Assembly: GCA_910586005.1 (NCBI GenBank)
Contig: CAJUHG010000033.1
Span: forward strand, 23,539-31,055
Direction of reading: 5' to 3'
Length of the DNA stretch: 7,517 nt
Source of the DNA: an uncultured Lachnospiraceae bacterium
GTDB lineage: Bacteria; Bacillota; Clostridia; Lachnospirales; Lachnospiraceae
The position numbers were made by a program, and so were the translations under genes. The notes under the pieces were generated by a model that saw nothing but the letters and a program-made list of their open reading frames with translations, did not search any database and was not told the DNA's origin. This document shows, piece by piece, positions 1-4,190 of the stretch (position 1 is the stretch's first letter; every line of letters starts with the position of its first letter).

Positions 1-7
1 CATATAC

Positions 8-36
8 ATTATATATGTTGTACACAAAAAAATCAA
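8..36 (-). promoter_or_regulatory. Sigma-A-type promoter directed out of the left edge
   Basis: Read on the minus strand there is a -35 box TTGATT (31-36), a 17-nt spacer and a perfect -10 box TATAAT (8-13). Transcription would begin at about position 1 and run left, so the gene it serves lies outside the window. It comes after the terminator of the ribosomal operon, so it should open a separate transcription unit. The -10 box lies inside an AT-rich near-dyad (1-17), and a TGTACA core (near 19-24) sits in the spacer; either could be an operator, but that is inference. Confidence 0.7.
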
Positions 37-161
37 GTCTTTTTTTAAAAAATATTGTTAGTCTTTTTAGAATTTTCTAAAATAATATAAAATATTTCTT
101 GAAAAATTCATCTTTTTTCAGAATTTATTATAAAATATAATGACATATCAAGTAAAAAGAT
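37..161. other. AT-rich intergenic stretch without a gene
   Basis: No open reading frame with a ribosome binding site is visible here on either strand. The stretch is almost pure A+T. Its one clear structure is an 18-bp perfect palindrome at 65-82 (arms TTTTAGAA and TTCTAAAA around TT). It lies between the operon terminator and the leftward promoter, so it could be upstream activating or operator DNA for the unseen gene, or simply AT-rich filler. Confidence 0.5.
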
Positions 162-197
162 AAAAACGAGCCTCGAAAATAATAGGATTCGAGGCTT
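162..197 (-). terminator. Intrinsic terminator of the infC-rpmI-rplT operon
   Basis: On the minus strand a perfect 9-bp stem (AGCCTCGAA, 188-196, with its complement at 169-177) encloses a 10-nt loop. It is followed by CG, a run of five T, then further T-rich sequence. It lies about 50 nt after the rplT stop codon, where an operon terminator is expected. The stem is much richer in GC than its surroundings. Confidence 0.88.
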
Positions 198-246
198 ATA
201 ACTTCTAACTTATATAATTTAGAGATGATTCTTTTAGCTTTTAAAT

Positions 247-603
247 TTATGCTACTTTACTTTTTGCTAATTCTGCTAAAGTGGTAAAACCTTCTGCATC
301 ATTCACAGCCATCTCAGCTAACATTTTACGGTTTACATCTATACCAGCTAATTTCAATCCATACATAAATTTACTATAAGAAATACCATTACTTCTTGCA
401 GCAGCGTTGATACGTGCAATCCACAGTTGACGGAACTGTCTCTTTCTTTCTTTTCTTCCTTTATAGGAACTTGCTAATGCTCTCATAACAGACTGTTTTG
501 CCACACGATACTGTTTAGAGCGTGCTCCTCTATATCCTTTTGCCAATTTTAATACTCTATTATGTTTTTTTCTAGCATTTAATCCGCCTTTAATTCTTGC
601 CAT
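247..603 (-). CDS. rplT: Large ribosomal subunit protein L20 (bL20)
   Basis: The 118-residue product is a full-length bL20 (usual length 117-119). It opens with the family signature MARIKGG and a strongly basic N-terminal half (KKHNRVLKLAKGYRG, then a stretch rich in R and K), which forms the long extension that binds 23S rRNA early in 50S assembly. The C-terminal half, containing SYSKFMYGLKLAGIDVNRKML, is the globular domain; in Bacillota and E. coli this protein also represses its own operon by binding mRNA. The start is ATG at 601-603, with a modest AGGAA ribosome binding site (610-614) 6 nt upstream. It is the last gene before the terminator. It is separated from rpmI by an unusually long 298-nt spacer that seems to carry its own promoter, so it may be transcribed partly on its own. 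Confidence 0.98.
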   Translation of the reverse strand: MARIKGGLNARKKHNRVLKLAKGYRGARSKQYRVAKQSVMRALASSYKGRKERKRQFRQLWIARINAAARSNGISYSKFMYGLKLAGIDVNRKMLAEMAVNDAEGFTTLAELAKSKVA

Positions 604-676
604 AATTTATTCCTGCTACTAAAAACATATACAAACATGTATATGCTAGATGATTCGCTACAATCGTAACTTTCAT
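590..676 (-). CDS. Possible 28-residue upstream ORF overlapping the start of rplT
   Basis: An ATG that overlaps the stop codon of the preceding 16-codon ORF (TAATG, 674-678) opens a 28-codon frame. It ends with TAA at 590-592, 14 nt inside rplT in a different frame. The deduced peptide begins MKVTIVANHL and has a hydrophobic middle (LAYTCLYMFLVAG). It has no ribosome binding site of its own, so it would depend on termination-reinitiation. Ribosomes in this frame would unwind the hairpin at 626-645 and stop next to the rplT start, which is the geometry of translational coupling. It may equally be a chance frame; nothing here proves it is translated, and I do not recognise the peptide. Confidence 0.2.
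   Translation of the reverse strand: MKVTIVANHLAYTCLYMFLVAGINYGKN
621..645 (-). promoter_or_regulatory. Weak hairpin followed by five T just before the rplT ribosome binding site
   Basis: On the minus strand CATATAC (639-645) pairs with GTATATG (626-632) around a 6-nt loop. Five T follow at 621-625, and the rplT ribosome binding site lies a few bases further on. The shape is that of an attenuator. However, the stem is only 7 bp and almost all A-T, so termination would be weak; it may instead limit ribosome access. Confidence 0.3.
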
Positions 677-726
677 TAGTACCTACCTATAAATTCTTTT
701 TCACTCGTGAACGATAGGCGTTTCAT
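676..726 (-). CDS. Possible 16-residue leader peptide upstream of rplT
   Basis: An ATG (724-726) is preceded by a purine-rich GGAAAGGAG element ending 10 nt upstream, better than the ribosome binding site of rplT itself. The frame encodes MKRLSFTSEKEFIGRY and ends in TAA at 676-678. That stop overlaps the ATG of a second small frame reaching into rplT. The RNA over it can fold (CCTAT at 714-718 with ATAGG at 686-690, and an inner TTCA/TGAA stem), so translation would change the local fold. I know no family for this peptide. The strong ribosome binding site and the TAATG junction are the only evidence for translation. Confidence 0.33.
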   Translation of the reverse strand: MKRLSFTSEKEFIGRY

Positions 727-833
727 CTTGGTAGCTCTCCTTTCCTAATTTTTTATTAATAATTGCTTTACCTGCCCTTGTTTTTGGGAGCTCCCATTAA
801 CCAATTGATTCACAAATTCCTATATTTTTATTG

Positions 834-869
834 TATCAGATTATATCAACTGATAAGGGCCTATTTCCA
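834..869 (-). promoter_or_regulatory. Candidate internal promoter for rplT with a dyad over the -10 box
   Basis: On the minus strand a perfect TATAAT (840-845) is preceded by TGA (846-848), giving the extended -10 form TGnTATAAT. A 4/6 -35 box TGGAAA (864-869) lies 18 nt upstream. An inverted repeat, TATCAG and CTGATA at 834-839 and 850-855, frames the -10 box symmetrically and is placed like a repressor site. A transcript from here would start near 833 and carry a leader of about 230 nt before rplT. In such AT-rich DNA chance matches occur, but extended consensus -10 boxes are uncommon. Confidence 0.5.
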
Positions 870-901
870 TTTTACCTGTTGTTACATCAAGACAACCTAT
901 T

Positions 902-1099
902 TTACAAATATGGTAAAATTTTCTTCATATTCTTAACATTGGTAGCATCTGCTATCGTTGATTTTCTCAGATTTCTCTTTCTTTTTGTAGATTTCTTTGT
1001 TAAGATATGACTCTTATATGCTTTATTTCTTTTCAACTTTCCAGTACCTGTTTTCTTGAAGCGTTTTGCTGCTGAGCTGCTTGTTTTCATTTTTGGCAT
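902..1099 (-). CDS. rpmI: Large ribosomal subunit protein L35 (bL35)
   Basis: The 65-residue product has the usual length for bL35 and its signature: MPKMKT at the start, AAKRFKKTGTGKLKR, then a KKSTKRKRNLRK basic cluster and a short C-terminus ending KKILPYL. It is a small, very basic protein that binds 23S rRNA in the 50S subunit. The start is the ATG at 1097-1099 and not the in-frame codon 24 nt upstream, because MPKMKT is the conserved N-terminus and an AAGGAGG element (1108-1114) lies 8 nt before it. It follows infC by 24 nt, so the two are surely co-transcribed. Confidence 0.97.
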   Translation of the reverse strand: MPKMKTSSSAAKRFKKTGTGKLKRNKAYKSHILTKKSTKRKRNLRKSTIADATNVKNMKKILPYL

Positions 1100-1123
1100 A
1101 TCTAGTTCCTCCTTAAAATCCAA

Positions 1124-1630
1124 TTATTTCTTTTCAGTTAACACCATGCTAATGCTGCGTCCTTCTAATTTTGGAGCTTTTTCTATTGTGGCAATATCGG
1201 CCAAATGTTCTGCAAAATCATCTAAAATATGTTTACTATTGTGCATATGTGCCATTTCTCTACCACGAAAACGCAAGGTGATTTTTACTTTATTACCTTT
1301 TGATATAAATTTTTTTGCTGCATTAATTTTTGTATTTAAATCATTACTTTCAATATTTGGTGATAAGCGGATTTCTTTAATCTCCACAATTTTTTGTTTT
1401 TTCTTAGCTTCTTTTTCTTTTCTTACAAGTTCGTACTTATACTTGCCATAATCAATAATTTTACATACAGGTGGTTTTGCAGTAGGAGCAATCTTTACAA
1501 GATCCAATTCAGCTTGCTGTGCAACCTTTAATGCTTCTTTTGCTGACATAATGCCAAGCTGTTCTCCACTTTCGCCAATTAGACGAACTTCCTTATCTTT
1601 GATTTGTTCATTAATCATTAACTCACTAAT
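1124..1630 (-). CDS. infC: Translation initiation factor IF-3, starting at AUU
   Basis: IF3 binds the 30S subunit, keeps it apart from 50S, and rejects initiation at poor start codons or with the wrong tRNA. The N-domain runs from MINEQI to about residue 80 and includes LDLVKIAPTAKPPVCKIIDYGKYKYE. A lysine-rich linker (RKEKEAKKKQKIVEIKEIRLSP) leads to the C-domain with KVKITLRFRGREMAH. I place the start at AUU (1628-1630), not the in-frame ATG at 1616-1618. A strong GGAGGT (1639-1644) lies 8 nt before the AUU but 20 nt before the ATG, and the extra residues (SEL before MINEQI) match the extension seen in other bacterial IF3 proteins. This gives 168 residues. An AUU start lets IF3 repress its own synthesis, as known for E. 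coli. The gene is first in its operon, after a long structured leader. Confidence 0.96.
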   Translation of the reverse strand: MSELMINEQIKDKEVRLIGESGEQLGIMSAKEALKVAQQAELDLVKIAPTAKPPVCKIIDYGKYKYELVRKEKEAKKKQKIVEIKEIRLSPNIESNDLNTKINAAKKFISKGNKVKITLRFRGREMAHMHNSKHILDDFAEHLADIATIEKAPKLEGRSISMVLTEKK

Positions 1631-1644
1631 GGTCGTGCACCTCC
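1628..1644 (-). promoter_or_regulatory. infC: infC ribosome binding site with AUU start codon
   Basis: The GGAGGT element (1639-1644), an 8-nt spacer and ATT (1628-1630) form an ideally spaced initiation site whose only weak part is the codon. No ATG, GTG or TTG in the infC frame lies at workable spacing. This is the arrangement expected if IF3 discriminates against its own mRNA. Confidence 0.85.
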
Positions 1645-1655
1645 AAAAATTAATT

Positions 1656-1680
1656 TAAGAACAAAGCGGACAAGTCCGCT
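1656..1680 (-). terminator. Candidate attenuator hairpin just before infC
   Basis: On the minus strand AGCGGA (1675-1680) pairs with TCCGCT (1665-1670) around a CTTG tetraloop, and the two bases inside can extend the symmetry. TTGTTCTT follows immediately. This GC-rich stem in AT-rich DNA, with a T-rich tail, lies about 20 nt upstream of the infC ribosome binding site. In B. subtilis, L20 lowers infC operon expression by promoting premature termination in the leader, and this is the best-placed candidate here. The T-run is interrupted, so strength is uncertain. Confidence 0.5.
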
Positions 1681-1910
1681 GGGGCTCCCGAAATCCCTCA
1701 TTCCCAAGAGATTTGGATGGTTTGTTGTGCTGAACGCAGTCGTTTTAGCGACATATTTCCTCTTGCGCGCGTGCACACTTTGACGCACCAGATATTCATA
1801 TAGAACATCTTCCAGAAGCGTCATACTCTACGAAGCTGTTTGGGGGTTGCTGGCGTACTTGAATCTCTTATGATCAAGTGCAACAATTATCCTAACTTTG
1901 CCTTCGCTTA

Positions 1911-1947
1911 AACAATAGAAAGTTCGCAGAGTGTACTTTCTATTGTT
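1911..1947. repeat. Palindromic repeat within the infC leader
   Basis: A perfect 13-bp stem (AACAATAGAAAGT at 1911-1923 with its complement at 1935-1947) surrounds an 11-nt loop. Its left part, TAAACAATAGAAAGTTCGC (1909-1927), is identical over 19 bp to 4092-4110 between the convergent genes further right. On the minus strand it lies directly after the first attenuator and before the nested helices. It looks like a member of a dispersed small palindromic repeat family that has landed in the leader. Confidence 0.75.
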
Positions 1948-1950
1948 ATG

Positions 1951-1982
1951 AATAAAAATAGTGGATAGACAGACTATCCACT
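1951..1982 (-). terminator. Promoter-proximal attenuator in the infC leader
   Basis: On the minus strand AGTGGATAG (1974-1982) pairs perfectly with CTATCCACT (1960-1968) around a 5-nt loop. TATTTTTATT follows, a typical intrinsic terminator. It lies about 120 nt after the predicted start of the leader. An upstream TATCCACT (2070-2077) can pair with the first arm instead and would disrupt it. It could stop both the infC leader and read-through from the CAP gene. Confidence 0.75.
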
Positions 1983-2067
1983 TATATTTAAAATACAACA
2001 ATTATACTTTCCCCGCATAACTGACTTTTTTAATATAAACCATTAGTCACTCAATTGTGCTAAGGTG

Positions 2068-2081
2068 AGAGTGGATACTCT
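2068..2081 (-). promoter_or_regulatory. Antiterminator candidate at the start of the leader
   Basis: This segment forms its own small hairpin on the minus strand (AGAGT and ACTCT around ATCC). It contains TATCCACT, which is complementary over 8 bases to the first arm of the terminator at 1951-1982. The two pairings exclude each other, the classic layout of an antitermination switch. No ligand or binding protein can be named from sequence. Confidence 0.4.
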
Positions 2082-2105
2082 ACTTTATTTTCTTACAACT
2101 CTATC

Positions 2106-2134
2106 AATCTATCATATTTTATCTACTTTGTCAA
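2106..2134 (-). promoter_or_regulatory. Promoter of the infC-rpmI-rplT operon
   Basis: A perfect -35 TTGACA (2129-2134), a 17-nt spacer and TAGATT (2106-2111) preceded by TGA make a strong sigma-A promoter with an extended -10. The -35 box begins at the base directly after the stop codon of the upstream CAP gene, so the two transcription units abut without spare DNA. The predicted start is near 2099. Confidence 0.82.
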
Positions 2135-3094
2135 TTATTTTTTCCTAACTATTTTGAAATTCTTTTTTATTGTACCACTATATTGACCTTTTCCAGTAAT
2201 AATTACTGTAGCTGTTCCAACTTTTTTATTATTCTTATAAGAAAGTGTATAATCCTTATTTTTGATAAGTTTTTTTCCATTTAATACTACATTTGGATTC
2301 TGTGTCTGTGCTTTTCCATTATAAGTTTTTTTCTTAATATTAGTAACTTTTGCCTTGCCAATGTTAATCCCAGTAATCTTAATTTTAAAACTGGTTTTCT
2401 TCCCTCGATAATTCACTTTAATTGTTTTTGTTCCTGTTGTACTTTTGTTAATTTTAGAACATAACTTTGAAGTTAGTGGAAGATAACTTGTTCCATGTTG
2501 ACATTTTACTACAAGTACACGATTCATATCTTCTATAGAAGTGCCTCTTTTATAAGAACTAATTTTTGAACCATTCTGTACAGAAATAGAATTAGGGTTA
2601 CAGGAACCAATAAACATTTGAACCCAATAATTTCTATATCCACCATTGGTATAATAATATCCAATTCCCATATGTGTAAACGCTGATGTTAAAATATTTG
2701 CCTTATGTCCTGCACTATTCATCCAGCTATTCATTACCATCTTTGGAGAAACTTGACCAGCCGCAATATTTTCTCCAGCAGTATAATAAACTTCTCCTAC
2801 ATCATCTAAAGCAGTAAAACATTGTGTATTGTCTGGTCTTGTATGAGAAAAAAGTGTAGAAATCTCTGAAGCTCTTGTATGACTTGCAGATTGTAGTTTC
2901 TTAGTAACACTTAATGGAGATAATCCTATTTTACTTCTCTCCTTATTTACAAGTTTCAATACTTCCCATTCTTCCTTTTTACAAATACTTGGTATAGAAG
3001 TTTTTGCTTCTGTCTGAATTCCTATAAATCCTGATAATACCAAGCTGAAAGCTAAAAGTAAACTTACCGCTTTCAGATATCCTTTCTTTTTCAT
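2135..3094 (-). CDS. Secreted CAP/SCP-domain protein with Ig-like C-terminal modules
   Basis: Residues 1 to about 30 are a Sec signal peptide (MKKKGYLKAV, then a hydrophobic core SLLLAFSLVLSGFIG), with probable cleavage near QTEAK. The CAP domain follows (about 40-170) with its marks: FSHTRPD, AGENIAAG and SWMNSAGHKANIL, supplying the two His and the Glu of the CAP cavity. Next comes a segment ending GTKTIKVNYRGKKTSFKIKI, resembling a Big_3 Ig-like fold, and then a module with TYNGKAQTQ and DYTLSYKNNKKVGTATVIIT, typical of tandem Ig-like repeats on clostridial surface proteins. The protein is exported and probably wall-associated or free; no LPXTG motif or choline-binding repeat is visible. 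YkwD-like CAP proteins have no settled bacterial function. I prefer the ATG at 3092-3094 because GGAAAGGGTGG is better spaced from it than from the ATG 6 nt upstream. No terminator of its own is seen. Confidence 0.93.
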   Translation of the reverse strand: MKKKGYLKAVSLLLAFSLVLSGFIGIQTEAKTSIPSICKKEEWEVLKLVNKERSKIGLSPLSVTKKLQSASHTRASEISTLFSHTRPDNTQCFTALDDVGEVYYTAGENIAAGQVSPKMVMNSWMNSAGHKANILTSAFTHMGIGYYYTNGGYRNYWVQMFIGSCNPNSISVQNGSKISSYKRGTSIEDMNRVLVVKCQHGTSYLPLTSKLCSKINKSTTGTKTIKVNYRGKKTSFKIKITGINIGKAKVTNIKKKTYNGKAQTQNPNVVLNGKKLIKNKDYTLSYKNNKKVGTATVIITGKGQYSGTIKKNFKIVRKK

Positions 3095-3106
3095 AAACAT
3101 CCACCC

Positions 3107-3135
3107 TTTCCAAATTTTTATAAATCTGTTACTAT
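3107..3135 (+). promoter_or_regulatory. Candidate promoter of the PHP gene, overlapping the divergent one
   Basis: On the plus strand TTTCCA (3107-3112), a 17-nt spacer and TACTAT (3130-3135) preceded by TGT resemble an extended -10 promoter. Its -10 box overlaps the -10 box of the opposite promoter at 3134-3135, so the two could not be occupied at once. The -35 match is poor. Confidence 0.35.
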
Positions 3136-3162
3136 CGTAGCATAGATATTATTTTATTTCAA
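3134..3162 (-). promoter_or_regulatory. Promoter of the CAP protein gene
   Basis: On the minus strand TTGAAA (3157-3162), a 17-nt spacer and TACGAT (3134-3139) preceded by TGC form a plausible extended -10 promoter, with the start about 30 nt before the coding region. It lies in the short divergent region shared with the PHP gene. Confidence 0.55.
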
Positions 3163-3185
3163 CAGAAAGAAAGAAAGGAAGTATT

Positions 3186-4040
3186 ATGACAGATTTATTA
3201 GAAAATAGAATTGACCTTCACACACATTCCACGGATTCTGATGGAACATTTACACCTGAGGAACTTATGATACATGCAAAAGAAATTGGATTAAAAGCAG
3301 TTGCACTTACTGATCATGATACAATCAGTGGAATTAAAAAAGCCCGTTCAATAGCCGAAAAACTTGAATTAGAATTAGTTCCTGGAATTGAACTTTCTAC
3401 TGATTACCAAAATACAGAAATACATATTCTTGGTTATTATATTCAAGAAGACCATCCTGAATTTATTACAAAGTTACAAGAATTTGTTGATAGTAGAGAG
3501 AAAAGAAATGAAAAAATGGTTGCTTTACTTCAACAAGAAGGCTTTGATATAACAATGGAAAATCTCTATCAAGAAAATCCTGATAGTGTGATTACTCGGG
3601 CACATTTTGCTCGTTTTCTAGTAGAACATGGATTTATCAAAGACCGTAAAACTGTATTTCAGGAATATCTTGGCGATGGATGTAAATGTTATGTAGGCCG
3701 CCAAAAAATCACACCCTTTGAGGCAATTCAACTTATTCAACTTGGAGGTGGACTTGCTTTTCTTGCCCATCCAGTTCTATATCATTTAGAACAAAATCAT
3801 CTTCATTCATTGATTCAAAATTTAAAGAATGCTGGTCTAGCTGGAATAGAAGCAATATATTCTATTAACACATTAGAAGATGAACAACATTTCCGAAAAC
3901 TTGCAGAAGAATTTAATCTTCTTATCAGTGGTGGTTCAGATTTTCATGGAAATAACAAACCAGATATTAAATTGGGAAGTGGGAGAGACAATCTTCAAAT
4001 CCCTTATTATATTTTGGAAGAAATTAAGAGAAAACGATAA
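3186..4040 (+). CDS. PHP-domain phosphoesterase, YciV/TrpH-like
   Basis: This 284-residue protein has the full set of PHP metal-binding motifs: DLHTHSTDSDG (D10, H12, H14), LTDHDT (D43, H44, D45), GIELS (E69), H80 in the HILGYY motif, RAHFAR (H140), LAHP (H195) and GSDFHG (D252, H254). These make a trinuclear metal site. Length and motif order fit the stand-alone PHP family that includes E. coli YciV (RNase AM, a 5'-3' exonuclease acting on short RNAs and nucleoside 3',5'-bisphosphates), so a cytoplasmic RNA-end or pAp-type phosphatase is the best guess. The substrate cannot be read from the sequence. The ATG is preceded by AAGGA at 6-nt spacing. It is divergent from the CAP gene and convergent with the HAD gene, and stands alone as a transcription unit. 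Confidence 0.92.
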   Translation: MTDLLENRIDLHTHSTDSDGTFTPEELMIHAKEIGLKAVALTDHDTISGIKKARSIAEKLELELVPGIELSTDYQNTEIHILGYYIQEDHPEFITKLQEFVDSREKRNEKMVALLQQEGFDITMENLYQENPDSVITRAHFARFLVEHGFIKDRKTVFQEYLGDGCKCYVGRQKITPFEAIQLIQLGGGLAFLAHPVLYHLEQNHLHSLIQNLKNAGLAGIEAIYSINTLEDEQHFRKLAEEFNLLISGGSDFHGNNKPDIKLGSGRDNLQIPYYILEEIKRKR

Positions 4041-4054
4041 GAAAGAATCTGTAA

Positions 4055-4149
4055 ATAATAGAAAACATGCTAGGCGAACTTTCTATTATCATAAACAATA
4101 GAAAGTTCGCTAAGCAAATTTTCTATTGTTTATAACAATGGAAAATTTG
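4055..4149. repeat. Interleaved palindromic repeats between convergent genes, probable bidirectional terminator
   Basis: Five related segments alternate in orientation and pair in at least four ways: 4055-4064 with 4080-4089 (10 bp); 4074-4087 with 4097-4110 (14 bp, perfect); 4092-4104 with 4120-4132 (13 bp, perfect); and 4115-4130 with 4134-4149 (16 bp, triloop). The last contains a G-U pair if transcribed rightwards but a C-A mismatch if leftwards. TAAACAATAGAAAGTTCGC at 4092-4110 is identical to 1909-1927 in the infC leader. The array lies between the stop codons of the PHP and HAD genes, the place for a two-way terminator. However, no clean T-run follows any stem, so REP-like repeats that stabilise 3' ends are equally likely. 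Confidence 0.7.
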
Positions 4150-4190
4150 ATAAATATGGTATCTTTCTATATAATAACAAATTTATATTT

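Larger units (their letters stand above)
604..901. other. Abnormally long rpmI-rplT spacer
   Basis: rpmI and rplT are usually a few tens of bases apart; here they are separated by 298 nt. Reading leftwards on the minus strand the spacer holds an apparent internal promoter (840-869), a 12-bp palindrome TGGGAGCTCCCA (785-796), a 16-codon ORF with a good ribosome binding site (676-726), a linked 28-codon ORF (590-676) and an AT-rich hairpin (626-645). No terminator strong enough to end rpmI transcription is visible. No transposase remnant, target-site duplication or terminal inverted repeat was seen to explain it as an insertion. Confidence 0.6.
1631..2099 (-). promoter_or_regulatory. Long structured infC leader, probable L20 autoregulatory leader
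   Basis: About 470 nt separate the predicted transcription start from infC. The promoter-proximal part is AT-rich; about 1665-1907 is much richer in GC and folds by eye into consecutive nested helices. First, 1902-1907 pairs with 1830-1835, enclosing 1880-1884/1846-1850 and 1874-1879/1857-1862. Next, 1818-1823 pairs with 1781-1786, enclosing 1803-1810/1790-1797. Last, 1773-1777 pairs with 1726-1730, enclosing 1769-1772/1734-1737 and 1749-1752/1739-1742. Such a run of compact helices is unlikely by chance. In Bacillota the infC leader is the binding site for L20, encoded by the last gene of this operon, so an L20-responsive attenuation leader is the natural reading. I cannot verify a match to the known L20 leader family, nor locate its rRNA-mimic core. 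Confidence 0.65.

Noticed and set aside
785..796. Palindrome TGGGAGCTCCCA as a terminator
   Set aside because: It has no loop and no T-run after it on the minus strand, so it cannot be an intrinsic terminator for rpmI. It might be a protein site, but there is no support.
604..901. Insertion sequence, group II intron or pseudogene remnant in the rpmI-rplT spacer
   Set aside because: No terminal inverted repeats, intron domain V motif or recognisable protein fragment was seen in any frame, although some short frames look protein-like.
1056..1451. Plus-strand frame of 131 codons opposite rpmI and infC
   Set aside because: It lies antisense to two certain genes and its composition is that of a reverse-read lysine-rich gene. 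No ribosome binding site or family similarity.
1618..1824. A 68-codon minus-strand frame ending at the infC start region
   Set aside because: It coincides with the helix-rich infC leader, has no convincing ribosome binding site, resembles no family I know, and overlaps the infC AUU start and ribosome binding site. It is best explained as a GC-rich structured RNA read by chance.
1631..2099. A metabolite riboswitch or T-box in the infC leader
   Set aside because: I found no T-box AGGGTGG-type motif, nor recognisable SAM, TPP, FMN, purine, lysine or cobalamin riboswitch cores. Gene context favours ribosomal protein control.
3880..4101. Plus-strand 73-codon frame at the end of the PHP gene
   Set aside because: It overlaps the PHP gene out of frame and runs into the repeat array; no ribosome binding site.
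4055..4149. Possible CRISPR array
   Set aside because: The repeats alternate in orientation and are interleaved palindromes with short variable loops, not direct repeats with even unique spacers, and no cas gene is near.
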